A DNA stretch of 62,000 bases from Chrysomallon squamiferum (lineage: Eukaryota; Mollusca; Gastropoda; Neomphalida; Peltospiridae): the NCBI GenBank assembly GCA_012295275.1, contig CM022670.1, positions 11,752,083-11,814,082 of the forward strand, given 5' to 3'. Within the stretch, counting starts at the first letter, position 1. Each line of letters begins with the position of its first letter. The notes beneath the pieces are model-generated. The model was not told where the DNA came from, made no database searches, and saw nothing but the letters and a program-made list of their open reading frames with translations. A program made the translations under genes and the position numbers. Of the stretch, positions 10,700 through 23,379 are shown in pieces.

Positions 10700-12997
10700 T
10701 GTAATCTGTAAATATCAATGGCTTTAACATGATGGCTTGTTAAATCTTTTTGTACAGTCAGTCACATTCCATTCATGTAACTGTTAAATGAATGTAGGTC
10801 AGTCAGACCGCTTTAGGGTCACGCTTGAATCATTTCTTTGCACTTGATTACCTCACTAACAATATATGACACTAAACACTAAAACCTTGATGCTGATTGT
10901 TAGGCAATCAATTTTGAAAATGGATTCAACTAATTTGTTTAAAAAGTTTTAAAGTGTTTCAGTTTCAATTTTTTTTGTAGGTATGCATTAATATTTTTTT
11001 CAAATAAATCTATGGCTCTTCTTGTAGTTGGTATTTTTCACAATTTTTGTCATGTGTTTGTGTGTGTGTGTGTTTGTGTAAAAGATGTGTATTGCTTTTA
11101 GGCAACCTCTGCTGAAATGTTTGCTTTTTGCATTATTTCAGTACATTGTGAATAACATTTATCTTAAACTAAATTCTTGTATAATAAGAGAAAATGTTGA
11201 ATATATTTAATGATTAAATTAAAATTGTCATATTTACTTTACATTTGATGCAATACATCGATGTAGCCCAAACCATATTTGTTTTATTATATATAAGTAA
11301 ATTTGTATCGATTGGAGCTGCCTGTTATTTAGTCTACTTGAAATGGGGAATTGGACAATGCTTGTATTTTTTTAATTATTTTTTTTTAATGTTATAAATA
11401 TGTCAAATCACCTTTTTCGGTGAAAATGTTCCTATTACGTGATGTTTATCGAATGTTTATAAAGGGTTTGTTGGTGACATAAAGAATGGATATAAACCTT
11501 TATAACAACTTTTATAATCTTCATTTCCAAAATTTTTATCTTTGATAGATTCATTGTACTGTCAGTGTTCATTTTATTCACACAGGCGTAAAACTAAAAC
11601 AATGTAAACAATTCTAAATTTGTTGTTCATCCCCATCCCACACACTCCAGTTAGTAGTTATTCCTCATATAGTTTACTATTGATCTACCTCTACTAAATA
11701 ATAATTTAAAAAATAGTTTGATTATTAAGGCTGTTTGCCGGACTACTTTCGTCATTTCTTCTGCTTGTGCAACGCGATCCGGTTTCCAGTCACTGCACGA
11801 TTTTTGCGTGCTAGTTATTTGGCTGTCTGACTGCCCTGTCAGGTTCGATGTCCACAGGTTGCGCAATGATGTATGTTCATATCGTTTACATATCGAGTTC
11901 GTATTCCAAGTAATTGCACCGACAGTAGAGGCAGATTCAGTCTTTATTAGTAGTAATAGTAGTAATAATTTGTTAAATGTTTTTTTTTTTTTTTTTTTTT
12001 TCGATATTATTTTGTTAACATTATAATTGTTTTAAATACAGGCGAGCTAATTAGGTTAACAGTATAATTACCACTATAGTTGAATACTTGAAAAAATTAC
12101 TGTTGAGGGTGTATCTTAAAGAAAATGCTTGTCTTCGATGCATCATCTCCTATTTATAGGGGAACTTATCTACCGTACTACCTCTAATAGAAACCTGGTT
12201 TGTAACATTCACATGCAAGAAACTATCGTCAAAACATAGACCACAAAAAGGGTTACCTTTGGTCTCTTGTTTTAATAAGTTTTGGTTCATTTGGATAGTG
12301 TATATTTTCTTAAAATCTAAATAAATAGTTAAAATCATCAGTTTTCCTTATTTACAGAATTTTGTAGGAGAAAGTAAAAATAAAAATCGATAACGAATTA
12401 GTCGACAATAATTGATTCCAGAGAAGGTCGGGGAGTGCTAAAAATGGGTGGGTCATAGGATACGCACACTCGCATATTATGAGGTTAGGGTTCAGATAGT
12501 GTATGCAGAGTCCGGGGATAAGATGAGATAACTGACAGTGGGAGCAGATAAGCTATATGTTAGTTATTATGATTTATTTTAAGTTTTAAAATCGTGTCTG
12601 CGGAGTTTGAAAGGTGTTTGTATTGAATATGAAGTCGAATTTATAACAGCGGCGACTTTTGTATTAGCTCACAAAACAACAGAAAAGTGGGCCGTAATCA
12701 AATATGCAGTATTCAACAGATATTCGTGGGAAGGAGATCAGAAGAAACTCTTTGCTTGTATGCAGTTTTTAGGGGTTCATAACTTGTAATCGTACTGGTC
12801 TGTGCTCGGTATGGATGACTGACTGTGAAGTATTTTTTTGTTTCTGGTCTTTATGACAGTTTGAAAACATGGTATTTCATGACGGTTTATAACCAGTGAT
12901 GTTTTTTTGTTGTTTTTTTGTTTTGTTTGTTTTTTGTTTTGTTTTTTATATTTTAACTTAAAACTGTTCATATTCATATTCATATTCATATTCATAT

Positions 12998-13059
<62 letters not shown>

Positions 13060-15277
13060 GCTTAGTTATTACATCATTCAAAAAATAATACTTGTCTCCT
13101 TTGAAAACTCATATCAATTATAATTCTGTTTCATTTGTCTTCCACGACAGTTTTGTTAATAATTAACATATTTCTTTTAGTTCACACTTGTTAACTTTCA
13201 TATTCAGGTATTATCATATCGCTCTTCTTAAATAAGGCTTCATTAAAAATTGACAGGAATATTATTAGTCTTGTTGCATTTTTCTTCCTTTCATATATGT
13301 CTTACTTTCTTTTTAGAATTTCAAGATCGTGTCTCAAAAGACATAACATTAGAAGTTGGGCGTACTGTCATTTCTCAAGTTTAATTAATGATAATCCTCT
13401 GGCCACATTTATAAATATGCATGGTCATCGGATTTCAGACGTGTTTACTTATTTATTTTATTTACATGTACATTTTTTTTCTTTCGGCAAACGATTGTTT
13501 AATGTATCAGTTTCACAGATAAGAAACCCGATACACGGAATTTGGTACAACACTCGTAGATATTTTGACTGTAACAGTTTTGTACTCCAGCAAATCATTC
13601 ATTATACGATAGAAAATTTAGCACATATTTCATTTTTCATCTACAAAGTGTTTCTATGATAGATACAAAAATCTAAAGCCAGTCACTTAACATTACATAG
13701 GAAACTAATCAGTGATTCGCCCGGCTTTACTTTATAATACGCAGAGTTTTCTTGTCTTAATTGCCATTGAAATTTTGGTTATCTTTTGGGCACGTTGTAG
13801 TGAAAACAAAAGGAATCTGGAAGTTATTAAAACTAGATGACAAATTTTCATTTTTCAAGAACGTAACGGTTTTAAATACTATACTGCAATATAATTAATA
13901 ATTATCGCTTTCAAATAGGATTATCGTCATTATGTTTGAAAATGGTTCGTGAAAAATCTATGACGCTTTTTTTAAAAAAAACGGAACATGACCAAATTCA
14001 GCAGCTTTCTTTCATTTTTATCTTCATCTTTGTCTTTTTTTTTTTTTCCCTCCCACAACTCCTATTACCAATATAATTTTTTTAGGAGTAATATTATTGT
14101 TTTAAATAAGACGTCCATTTTGAATAGCGACTGACAAGACACAAATAAGCTCTTTTGACTCGACATTTCATTTTCAGAGGAAGGTTTGTGTTTGTTGATT
14201 TATTTGTTGGTACCACCCAAGACCACGATTGCTGGGAAAGCTATTTGCGGAGTAAACATTTTGCGTGTGCTACTGCTGTGCCATCGAGACATTTCAGCAC
14301 ATAGTCACACTGGGATTACCGCGATGGGACAGGGTAAACAATATCCACACCTTGTACACGGAGACGCTTGCATAACGAGCATTTTGTACAACAATGCTGA
14401 GACAAAAAGAAAAAAAAATCACGTGTCCTCAACGTAAAACGGAAATTACACACAGAAAAAAAAAAATGAAGAGATTAATAAATATTTGTAGTAGCAAATT
14501 GTTGCAGACAATTACGTTTTAAGAGGATTTTTTTCTTCTTCAGTATTAGGAAGTTACATTATGTTTAGTTCATTAGAAGTGGTGAGGAAAAAAAAAAGTG
14601 AAGATTCCCTTTATTAGGAAATTTTTATATATATATATATATATCCAACGCTGTAAAGAAACAGCTGTAAGGCAAAACCGTCATTACAATAAGTACATCC
14701 TCTTTAGAATACCATAAACCCTAAAATGAGGAAATTTAAAGAATGTTTGGCTGTCTTAGGCAGCAAACTATGTTATAATCTATAATTTGAAATTCAAAAA
14801 TAAATCGGATTATCTTGAGACAGTCGTATATAAAATGTGTAATACATCGTTTAACTACCTGAACATTTTTTTTACATGTCACATTCGATCTAAGTTTTCT
14901 GAAGTTTTATACATCCCTATGTATATATAATTACATATATAGATATATATTTAGTAGGGCGAAAATACCCATAAGGCAATGCGGATTGGTTTAATACATA
15001 TTTTAAATAAGCAGTTTCTTTTGATGTGATATTAACATTCTGGCACTATTATGTATTGCTTGAAGCTAAACAAATTAGACAGTTCACATGTATCTGTTAA
15101 CGAACTGAAATAATTTTTCATTTTTAAACAGGTATTTAAATTTTAACTTTATAACCTTACATTATCTGAAGTATCCTACAACACTGCTTTAACGCTTACG
15201 TCATATAATACATTTTCATATACACCTAACGATTATATACTGTAAATTAATTCTTCTTTTATTTAATTTTTTTAATT

Positions 15278-15308
<31 letters not shown>

Positions 15309-15420
15309 CTACGTCTAAGCTGGTAATTATAGTCAGAACGATACGAATGATATTTAAGTAAATTTTCAGAGGAATATTGACACACTTTTGTGAATAAGCA
15401 GGCTTTAAATAAACAGTTTA
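10700..15420. other. intergenic, no gene seen
   Basis: AT-rich sequence with homopolymer T runs and short open frames that show no family resemblance (for example 11651-12026 on both strands, 13297-13659, 14186-14437). The stretch 11720-11930 has somewhat higher GC but carries no exon I can justify. Confidence 0.5.
12967..13057. repeat. (CATATT)n then (ATT)n microsatellite
   Basis: About five CATATT hexamers run directly into about 19 ATT trinucleotides. Confidence 0.9.
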
Positions 15421-15429
15421 ATCATTAGT

Positions 15430-16030
15430 ATTAAGACAAGTGGACTCATAAAAGATCATGTAAATAATCAATGCTGAGTGTTACAAAGCTCACTCAGAAT
15501 CCGTGTGTTAATCACTGTTGTGACATAGTCGACTCAAAATCAGGGTGTTAATGATCAGTTTTGAGACAATGGAAACTAAGTATTAGTATGATGTTAAACA
15601 GTGCTGGGAGTAATACAGTACACTCAAAATCAATGTGTTAATAGTCAGAATAAAACCCAGATTGCTAGTTATCCGTTTTGATGTAAAGTTGACTAAAAAA
15701 TCAGTGATGAAAGTGACTCATTAGACTCAAAAATCAGCTTTCAGACAAACAAGATTTCGCGTCTTAACCAGTGTGTTTAATAATCAAGAATAAAAACGTG
15801 TATGTTTCAGTCACCCCTTTTGATATAAAGTTGACTCAAAAATCATTGTTGAAAGTGACTTGTTAGGCTCAAAAATCAGCTTTGAGACAAACAAGATTCC
15901 GCGTCTTAACCAGTCTGTTTAATAATCGTGAATAAAAACGTGTGGATGTCAGTTACCCGCTTTGACTCAAAATCATTGTTGAAAGTGACTCGTTAGACTC
16001 AAAAAATCAGCTTTAAGACAAACACCACTC
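15430..16030. repeat. degenerate tandem repeat, unit ~135 bp
   Basis: The block AATCAGCTTTGAGACAAAC, followed by AAGATTCCGCGTCTTAACCA, (T)GTTTAATAATC and GACTCAAAATCATTGTTGAA, recurs with starts near 15731, 15873 and 16006, a spacing of about 142 and 133 bp. Upstream, from about 15430, older copies survive as 'gactcaaaatcaNtgtgttaat' every 50-70 bp. The last copy breaks off after 16025 into unrelated, more GC-rich sequence. Confidence 0.7.
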
Positions 16031-16661
16031 AGCGAGTGTTGCTGTTCTCAGTGACTGACACTCCCCAGTTCTGCTAACTCTGACCGCAAGTTCACACTGT
16101 GTTCCCTTACATCGCAGTTAGACATTTGGACTCTTCTCCGTTTTACATAAGTTATGGAATTTGTTCCTCACCTTTAGAAATATTTTAATTAATTTAGTAC
16201 GTTTTGTTACCGTTAAGTCCACATGTGTTTTCTGCTTTAAACAATACCTGTATAGTTTAAATTTTGTTTCATAAACAAATAATTGTTTTTATTGTTATTT
16301 AATAGTATATTGTAGCCGATAGCAGATACTGTTAAAATTGTCATGTTATTTATTTATTTATTTAGTAGAAATAATATATACAAAAATATTCAACATAAAA
16401 CATTTTCATTAGTATAAATTAATTCAGCTGACTGACTTTAAGTTAAGATACCAACAGAAACAGACAATGTGTCGATTAATTACTCTTTTTTTTTTTTTTC
16501 ACTCATAATTACATTACTGCTCACAGTAAAGAAACCTCGTTGTGCATACACAGATTCTTGGAAGACCATACGACAGATACGGGTACCATGTTTATTACAC
16601 TCATGGACGTAAGGCTAGAGTCGTTTGTCCGAAATTTTATACAGATATATTCACAAGTACT

Positions 16662-16700
<39 letters not shown>

Positions 16701-17345
16701 CAACCACTGTTCAGCCTCAATCTGGGAAGGCAGTTGCCACCAACTTTGCCCCTGCATCGCATATCCAATATTAATATTATTGTTTATAAAGACTGCACTT
16801 CACACTTCACATTGCGAAATGATGTCACAAACACAGCGATCCAGCCAGGATCCGTCCTTGCTTTTTTGTTATACATTGTCTTACAAAGAAAGTTTTTTGT
16901 TCTTCTTTTTATTTTGACAGTAGCTTTCCTTTTTCTTTTTCTTACTGAATGTAAGATGCAGCTTATTTTAATTTTCTCATTGAAGATTGACAGAAAATGT
17001 AGGATTTTGTGGTGTTAAAATTACAACAAACCACTGCGTGACTATTACGATTTGATTGCCATTTTAAAAATATTTAAAGACTTAAACCTGCTGTGAATAT
17101 ATTAAGAAGACGAGTTCAGGCTGTACCGACTATCGTTTATTAACAACCATAAACTTAGTAATAATTATTCTCTGATAAATATATTTTTACAGAAACATAG
17201 TGACCAGTCTCCTTAGAGGCAGTTGTCTTATTACTTTTACTTAAACTTTAAAATCACATTCTGATTACATATATTTACACTGTCTATATAATACAATTTG
17301 ATTGGTTAAGTAAATCCATTTGTTATACTAAAATATACATTTATC

Positions 17346-17347
17346 TA

Positions 17348-17393
<46 letters not shown>
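17346..17393. repeat. (CTAT)n microsatellite
   Basis: About 12 tetranucleotide units, with related CTAT and TTTA runs on either side (17340-17420, 17577-17655). Confidence 0.9.
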
Positions 17394-17394
<1 letters not shown>

Positions 17395-17780
17395 TATTAT
17401 TTATTTATTTATTTATTTATATTTTTTTCAATTAAATAATTATTTATTATTATTATTGTTGTTGTTGTTGTTGTTGTTGTTTTTTGTGGATGGTGTTGTA
17501 TGAAAATTATGATAAGCAGTCTGTAGCTTATGCACATATTACTATATTCCTGTCAACATTAGTCACAGTGAAACTATCTATATCTGTATCTATCTATCTA
17601 TTTGTATGTCTGTCTTGTTATCTATATGCCTATCTATCTATCTCTGTCTATCGATATAGTCAGTTAAGCTGTTGCCACAAAATAAGAAAAAAAAAATGTT
17701 TATATTTTCGTCTCTTCAAAACATTGTTTTTATATACAAGCATAACACGCAACCATAAATACAATAATATGAAACCGATA

Positions 17781-17926
<146 letters not shown>

Positions 17927-17999
17927 ATTGCATGTTGTAAATATGGCCATCGCCAGTCTAATTGGACTGCCCAATACTGATTTCTATATAAGTAATTTA

Positions 18000-19080
18000 A
18001 GTACGCTTTAGGGTGCTTTTAAACAGGCTGTTTCATCTTCAGCAATTACCCACAGCTTATATTATATAATATGTACATTAGGGTAAATATTTATTATAAC
18101 CAATTACTTTATTTGCCTTTGGCTGAAAACGAACAAGTAAATGTCCACAATATTCAGTGATTTTATAAATGTGTAAGTTTCTGTTATGTGTAATAGCCGT
18201 ATCAACACAGGAAGAATGTGGAACAGAAAAAAAAAATTTTTCGTGTTTTACAAAAACAACAATAAGAAATTAAATAAATAAATGAATTAACATTCGTTGT
18301 AACTGAATACACAATTTATTCATATAGCTGGGATAATTTTGACAAATGACGAGACGTTTTACGCAATGCAACAGTGCTCTGAGTACATTCGGTTTAACCT
18401 TTGCATTTTATCTTATGCATATGACGTCACTTGTAACATAAGGGAGAATACTACTGACATACTCAAAGAAAGAAGGCGCGTCTCATAATTATAGTCTGTT
18501 TCGTTTTTTCTATTTCTTTGTTTTTTTTCTTTTACAGCAGCTGGTTTATTTTCCTTTTCTTTTCTTATTCATTTTTTTTTTTTATTTTTTTTTTTGCTGG
18601 ATGTTGTACACTCCTTCGATAATTTCATACAACCAAGCTGTCATCATATAATAAATTTTAATTATTATACGAAATAACCTGTTTAAAATAAAAAACATTA
18701 TTTAACAAATCTAAATTGTTTATTTGTTTTTACAAGAGAAAGATGTTGTTCGAACATGATCAGAAATTATATACTCCGTCTATCATATAAATAATATGTA
18801 ATATGAAATTTTAATTTATATATTGTATTCAGAAATTAATAACCTTATGGACGATTTCAAATCAAACCAAAAGAAAATTGCAATAAACCGTGAATCATTT
18901 GTGATACCATTTCACATAATTATATATATATATATTTTAAATCTTTTTATTTAAAAATATACACAGTATATTTCTCAAACAAACTGGACTGTTACGTCAG
19001 CGAATACGTCATATCCAGTGGAGGATTTAGACCTTGGGGTAGGGGGAGGTGTCTCAATGTAGAAATAAAATTACATGACA

Positions 19081-19111
<31 letters not shown>

Positions 19112-19411
19112 AATGAATGATCAATCGAATTTCTTCGAAAAATATATGTTAGGTTCCGGAGAATATGACTAATAACAATAACAATAAGAATAATTTTGAA
19201 TGCTATTTTTCAGTTTGTAATAATATTATAGGTCATAGTGGTACAAATTACTGGCGATCACATAAAATGAAGAGTTTGTTAAATTAGGCTCATCACTGTT
19301 AAGTTTTATTTTGTTTTATAAGACATTGATTATTGAATTCATACTAAATAATAGTCGAACCAAAGAACAAAGAAGTAGGCTATATCTTTTTCCGTTTCTA
19401 TTCACTATAAG

Positions 19412-19451
<40 letters not shown>

Positions 19452-20540
19452 GATTGACTCTCGGTGAAAATGCATAACAGATAGTGTACCACAGCAAGTT
19501 AAAAACGTATTTTTGGCAAATTTTCTTTTTAAGTCATGTACATTTCTTTCATCATTTTCATGCTACTTTATGCCATTTAATATTATATACATATATATAT
19601 ATATATCAAATTATTTTTTTGATTAACATATTTGTAATCGTTCTCAATATTTATAGTTATTTAAAGGGAGAGAGGGAGTCACCGCTTTGAAACTGAGTCT
19701 CCCGGCACCTTTCTTTTTACATCTTGATGCCTCCGATATATATCTAACTTTCATAATTATTATAACTACTAGTAATATTTTTTTTTCGCTCAGTCGTTTG
19801 TTTATTTGTTAGATTATTTATAATATTAAAAAGTTTCAGCATCTTCAGTGAAAATTTCAGATTAATGTAATTTTAAGACAATTTCATTTCATGCTCTAAT
19901 AAAAAGAATACGTATACGTGGTATTTTTAAAACTGTTGTTTAGGTCACTTAACCAGGATGAGACTGGGTCTGAGAATCGATCTGTCATAGATTTCACTTT
20001 TCCTATTTAAAATTAATTTGTCGAAGCGTGTTAGGCATTTTTCTTCAATGAAATTAAGTGAATCGTGGTCAGCTTTACAGTGCCCCCCAGTCACACATTT
20101 TAGTCTCGGTTTTACGTCAGAAACTCGAAACAAGACTGCAGTTACCGTGTGTCATTTCTGATACGATTTGCACGAGAAGGTCTTTTACTTCGCTTTACTA
20201 CACGTGTTGCATTAAGAGCACATTTCATATTTTCTCTTTTGTTGACAACTAGATCTGCCTCTAGAAAACTGGACATGAACAGATTTTAAATTTAATAGGT
20301 TAAATTGGTATAAAATAAAATCTCATTTTCGGAAGTCGGTGTTCAGATTTATTGTAAACGTTATGATTAGTTAGATAAACCATTCAGTGGTTGGGCTGCT
20401 CGGATTAGTTAGCAAGTTAAACATACATTTATAATACATACAAGTTCTCTGTTATATACAGGACAGCTTTCATTTTTTTTTTTTCTCACTAACTTCACAC
20501 TGTTATATAGTTTGTCAAAAACATCTGAAATAGTGAAGAC
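18000..20540. other. intergenic, transposon-like trace only
   Basis: No coding exon seen. At 19015-19060 CCAGTGGAGGATTTAGACCT followed by TGGGGTAGGGGGAGG resembles the terminal sequence of DNA transposons that begin CAGTGGCGGAT. (AAAT)n runs at 19081-19112 and poly(T) at 19417-19447. Confidence 0.4.
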
Positions 20541-20567
20541 ATTGCCATCTAGCTTGATTCTGTCTAA

Positions 20568-20993
20568 TTATGTCTCCAAGAGACTGTTCAGGTATCCAAC
20601 GCCTCTGTTATTAATTGGCCAGTACTGTTTGAATTCTGTTTCACTTGGAAAATTTGTTTGACCTCGAAGAGGTTTTCCTTTGGCTGTAAGACCCAGAAAG
20701 TTCGCCGATGTAAACAAAGACGTATATAACATTTGTCCCCATAAATTAATGCAGATATCTTTTTGAGTTTTATTTATGTTTATTGTATGAAAACATTCAG
20801 GTTTCAGAATCATAACATAGCTTTTCTTAATAAGATGAAATCTGGCAGAGCCTGCGAGTCGATTGTCTTGAGGACGCAAGACCTTGGCAGAATTTCTCCG
20901 TGGAATCGGTTGGAACATGTATCCGTTTAAACAACACACATTGAAAAAAAACAAAAAACATTCATAAAAACTCTCAGTGACAAAATCTTTCAT
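20568..20993 (-). CDS. divergent FGF-like C-terminal region (tentative)
   Basis: A 141-codon minus-strand frame with coding-like codon use in its last two thirds. Its C-terminal part contains PEC (a cysteine in the position of the FGF 'ECxF' motif), then about 30 residues later NFLGLTAKGKPLRGQ and a tail TEFKQYWP. Spacing and pattern match the last strands of the FGF beta-trefoil (ECxF … YxxLNxxGxPxRG … hFLP). The diagnostic ENxYNTY segment is not recognisable, and the first 40 residues look less like coding sequence, so the true start or an upstream splice site is unknown. If real it would be a secreted growth factor of a divergent FGF type or a decaying paralogue. No other exon was found nearby. 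The call rests on one motif. Confidence 0.3.
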   Translation of the reverse strand: MKDFVTESFYECFLFFFNVCCLNGYMFQPIPRRNSAKVLRPQDNRLAGSARFHLIKKSYVMILKPECFHTININKTQKDICINLWGQMLYTSLFTSANFLGLTAKGKPLRGQTNFPSETEFKQYWPINNRGVGYLNSLLET

Positions 20994-21079
20994 TTCCTAA
21001 TATGTTGTTTTCTATTAAAAGCTTTCGAAGATGTACATATATCTTCTCAGCTAATTCTTGACCATCACTTACTGAATTT

Positions 21080-21124
<45 letters not shown>

Positions 21125-22179
21125 AGGTAGTGTCGTGAATGAAAACATTTCTAAGTTGATTCTGATAATATCTAAAAAAAACAACAAAAAAAAAAAGGAT
21201 CGAGAATTCAATAAGTGATGGTCAATAATTAGCTGAGACTGACAGTAAAACTAACACCAAAACAATTACTGTTTTCATGTGACGTCATTACTGTTGTTTT
21301 TCCACCATCTTACTTCCACAATGATAAAATCCAATCATATATTACTACACTTGACAAACCTACGGCTTGGTTTCCAAATGAAAACAACAAAACTTTCTTT
21401 TATACATAGTTTTCTTGACTGGCTAAGAACTAATATGATAAAAAATTTCAGATCTTGAAATATGCTTTAGCGGTAGTTAGTCATGTTATTTCTATATTAC
21501 TATTAGGCAGGTAAGCACACTCTGGGAAAATTCAAACAATCCAATGACGTCAGAGAAAACAACAATAATTGTCCATTTCCAAAGATATCCCAGTATGCAA
21601 CGCGTCAGGATCATTCTTGATACCATAACCCATGTGGTAGGATATATATATATAAGATTTTATAAGTAGTTATATAGTTTTGCATGACATTAATTCTGTG
21701 ACTATTAATAAATAAATATATATATATATATATAAAATTTAAGTTTTGTTTAAGACAAGCAGCGGATTTATTGAAAGTTTTTTTTTTAAAGTCAGGCAGT
21801 GTATAGACAGTCATCTTTGTTATCGTGATTAAGGACAATTACAAATGCAACCACTTTACGTGGTCACTTAACAAATTCAGCATGGAGGTGCTCAACACAC
21901 TGAACTGCACACACACAGGAAGTTCGCCGCATTAGGTATTTCATCCTCTTAATTCTCAAGGCTCCAGTCACAGTGACGTATTGTGTTTATGTAATTAGGC
22001 GTGTTTTTAACACTGATGCGGAAAATTGCAGTATCTATATATCATACACACATACATAAATACATGCACACATATATATATAGACATACACATACACACA
22101 CACACAACATACATATACACACACACATGCACACTCATATTAAAAAGAAGAAATGTCGTATCTTATACTGAACACAAAT

Positions 22180-22600
22180 ATCACCGTAGCAGTAAGTATC
22201 GAAGTAATTAGGCTAGCAAAGACATTACACGCGGCGTATTTGAAACGAGAATAAATCCACCAGGTATTACTGTGCGGAGCTTCACTTCGCGACTTTTGTT
22301 TGTCTAGATGAGGTGAGTCCGAGTTCACGACCCAGTTTAGCGTGGCCAGCTACAGCGCTTCTTGTCAGTCAGCACTCAAGGCCTGGCATGACCCACTTGG
22401 CTTCATTACAGTCTGTAGACTATTTCCCATACTGCCTTGCAGAGGTCGTTGACCTGTTCGCACTTTTAAAACGATTCTAAAAGAGCGATACGCCGCATGT
22501 TGTATTTTTATTAACTGCTGCGACAGGAGTCCGGCACTGCCAGGTATGACAATAACCACGGGCATGACGCCGTGATGGATTACGTAATAAAAGTGGATTT
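22180..22600. other. GC-elevated island in AT-rich intergenic DNA
   Basis: Composition rises clearly above the flanks. The stretch carries a strong consensus 5' splice site on the plus strand (GATGAG|gtgagt near 22308-22319) but no long conserved reading frame; the minus-strand frame 22365-22565 is unrecognised. It could be a promoter with a non-coding first exon, or an enhancer. Confidence 0.25.
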
Positions 22601-23079
22601 GTCCGTTGCTAAGACTGGATGGATCTTTGCATACGAAATAATGTAACTGTATTGTTCTTGTACCATGTGTATAACTAAAAAAATTAAAATTAACATAATG
22701 AAAATTTTTAAAGTGAAACTCATAATAGGTGTAAAATAGTCATATTATAATGCATTCTTTGCATTCAGTGGGTTTTATTTATTTATTTATTTATTTTTTT
22801 TTTTTTTAAATTTCACATTTATAACTAATGTTTAAAAATTCGGGTTATTATTAACTGGATTTTATTTTATTAATAAGAAACAATAATATTAATTTTAAAA
22901 AATCATTTAAAATGATTTTCATTTAATATTTTTTACTGCAGGGAAATAGTATAATAAAACTGTTGTTTCTTTGTACCGGGTTCGTTATATGACAGTCGCA
23001 AATACAACCGGATACAGTTCTAGACAAACATTATTAACTCTCTCCTGACTGTGTCATTAGTCGGTTATTTGAATCAACT

Positions 23080-23081
<2 letters not shown>

Positions 23082-23146
<65 letters not shown>
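23082..23146. repeat. (CT)n microsatellite
   Basis: About 32 uninterrupted CT units. Confidence 0.95.
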
Positions 23147-23150
<4 letters not shown>

Positions 23151-23379
23151 GTACATGTGAGTATATTTTTGTAATTTCAGTCTAAGAGTTAAAAATAGTT
23201 CATTAAGTGAAACATTAGGTTGGAATGGCAGACATTTTGCAGAATGCGTAATCACGTGGCTACTGTTTTGGCAATAATGCTATCGTCTGCGTCATGACTG
23301 ACACATATATAATAGTCCAGTCTCACTCCTAATCAAATACCTCACGTCTTGTCACCGTATGCAGGTCGCTGAATGAAAG

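Noticed and set aside
11640-11940. Possible tRNA-derived SINE (GGTTCGATGTCC near 11842 resembles a pol III B box)
   Set aside because: No A box at the proper distance upstream, no A-rich tail or target duplication.
13297-13659. 120-codon plus-strand frame
   Set aside because: Unrecognised, codon use like AT-rich background, no promoter or splice context.
16521-17018. Reading frames through the poly(T) run near 16660-16700
   Set aside because: The frames owe their length to Phe/Lys homopolymer; no conserved motif and no consistent splice structure.
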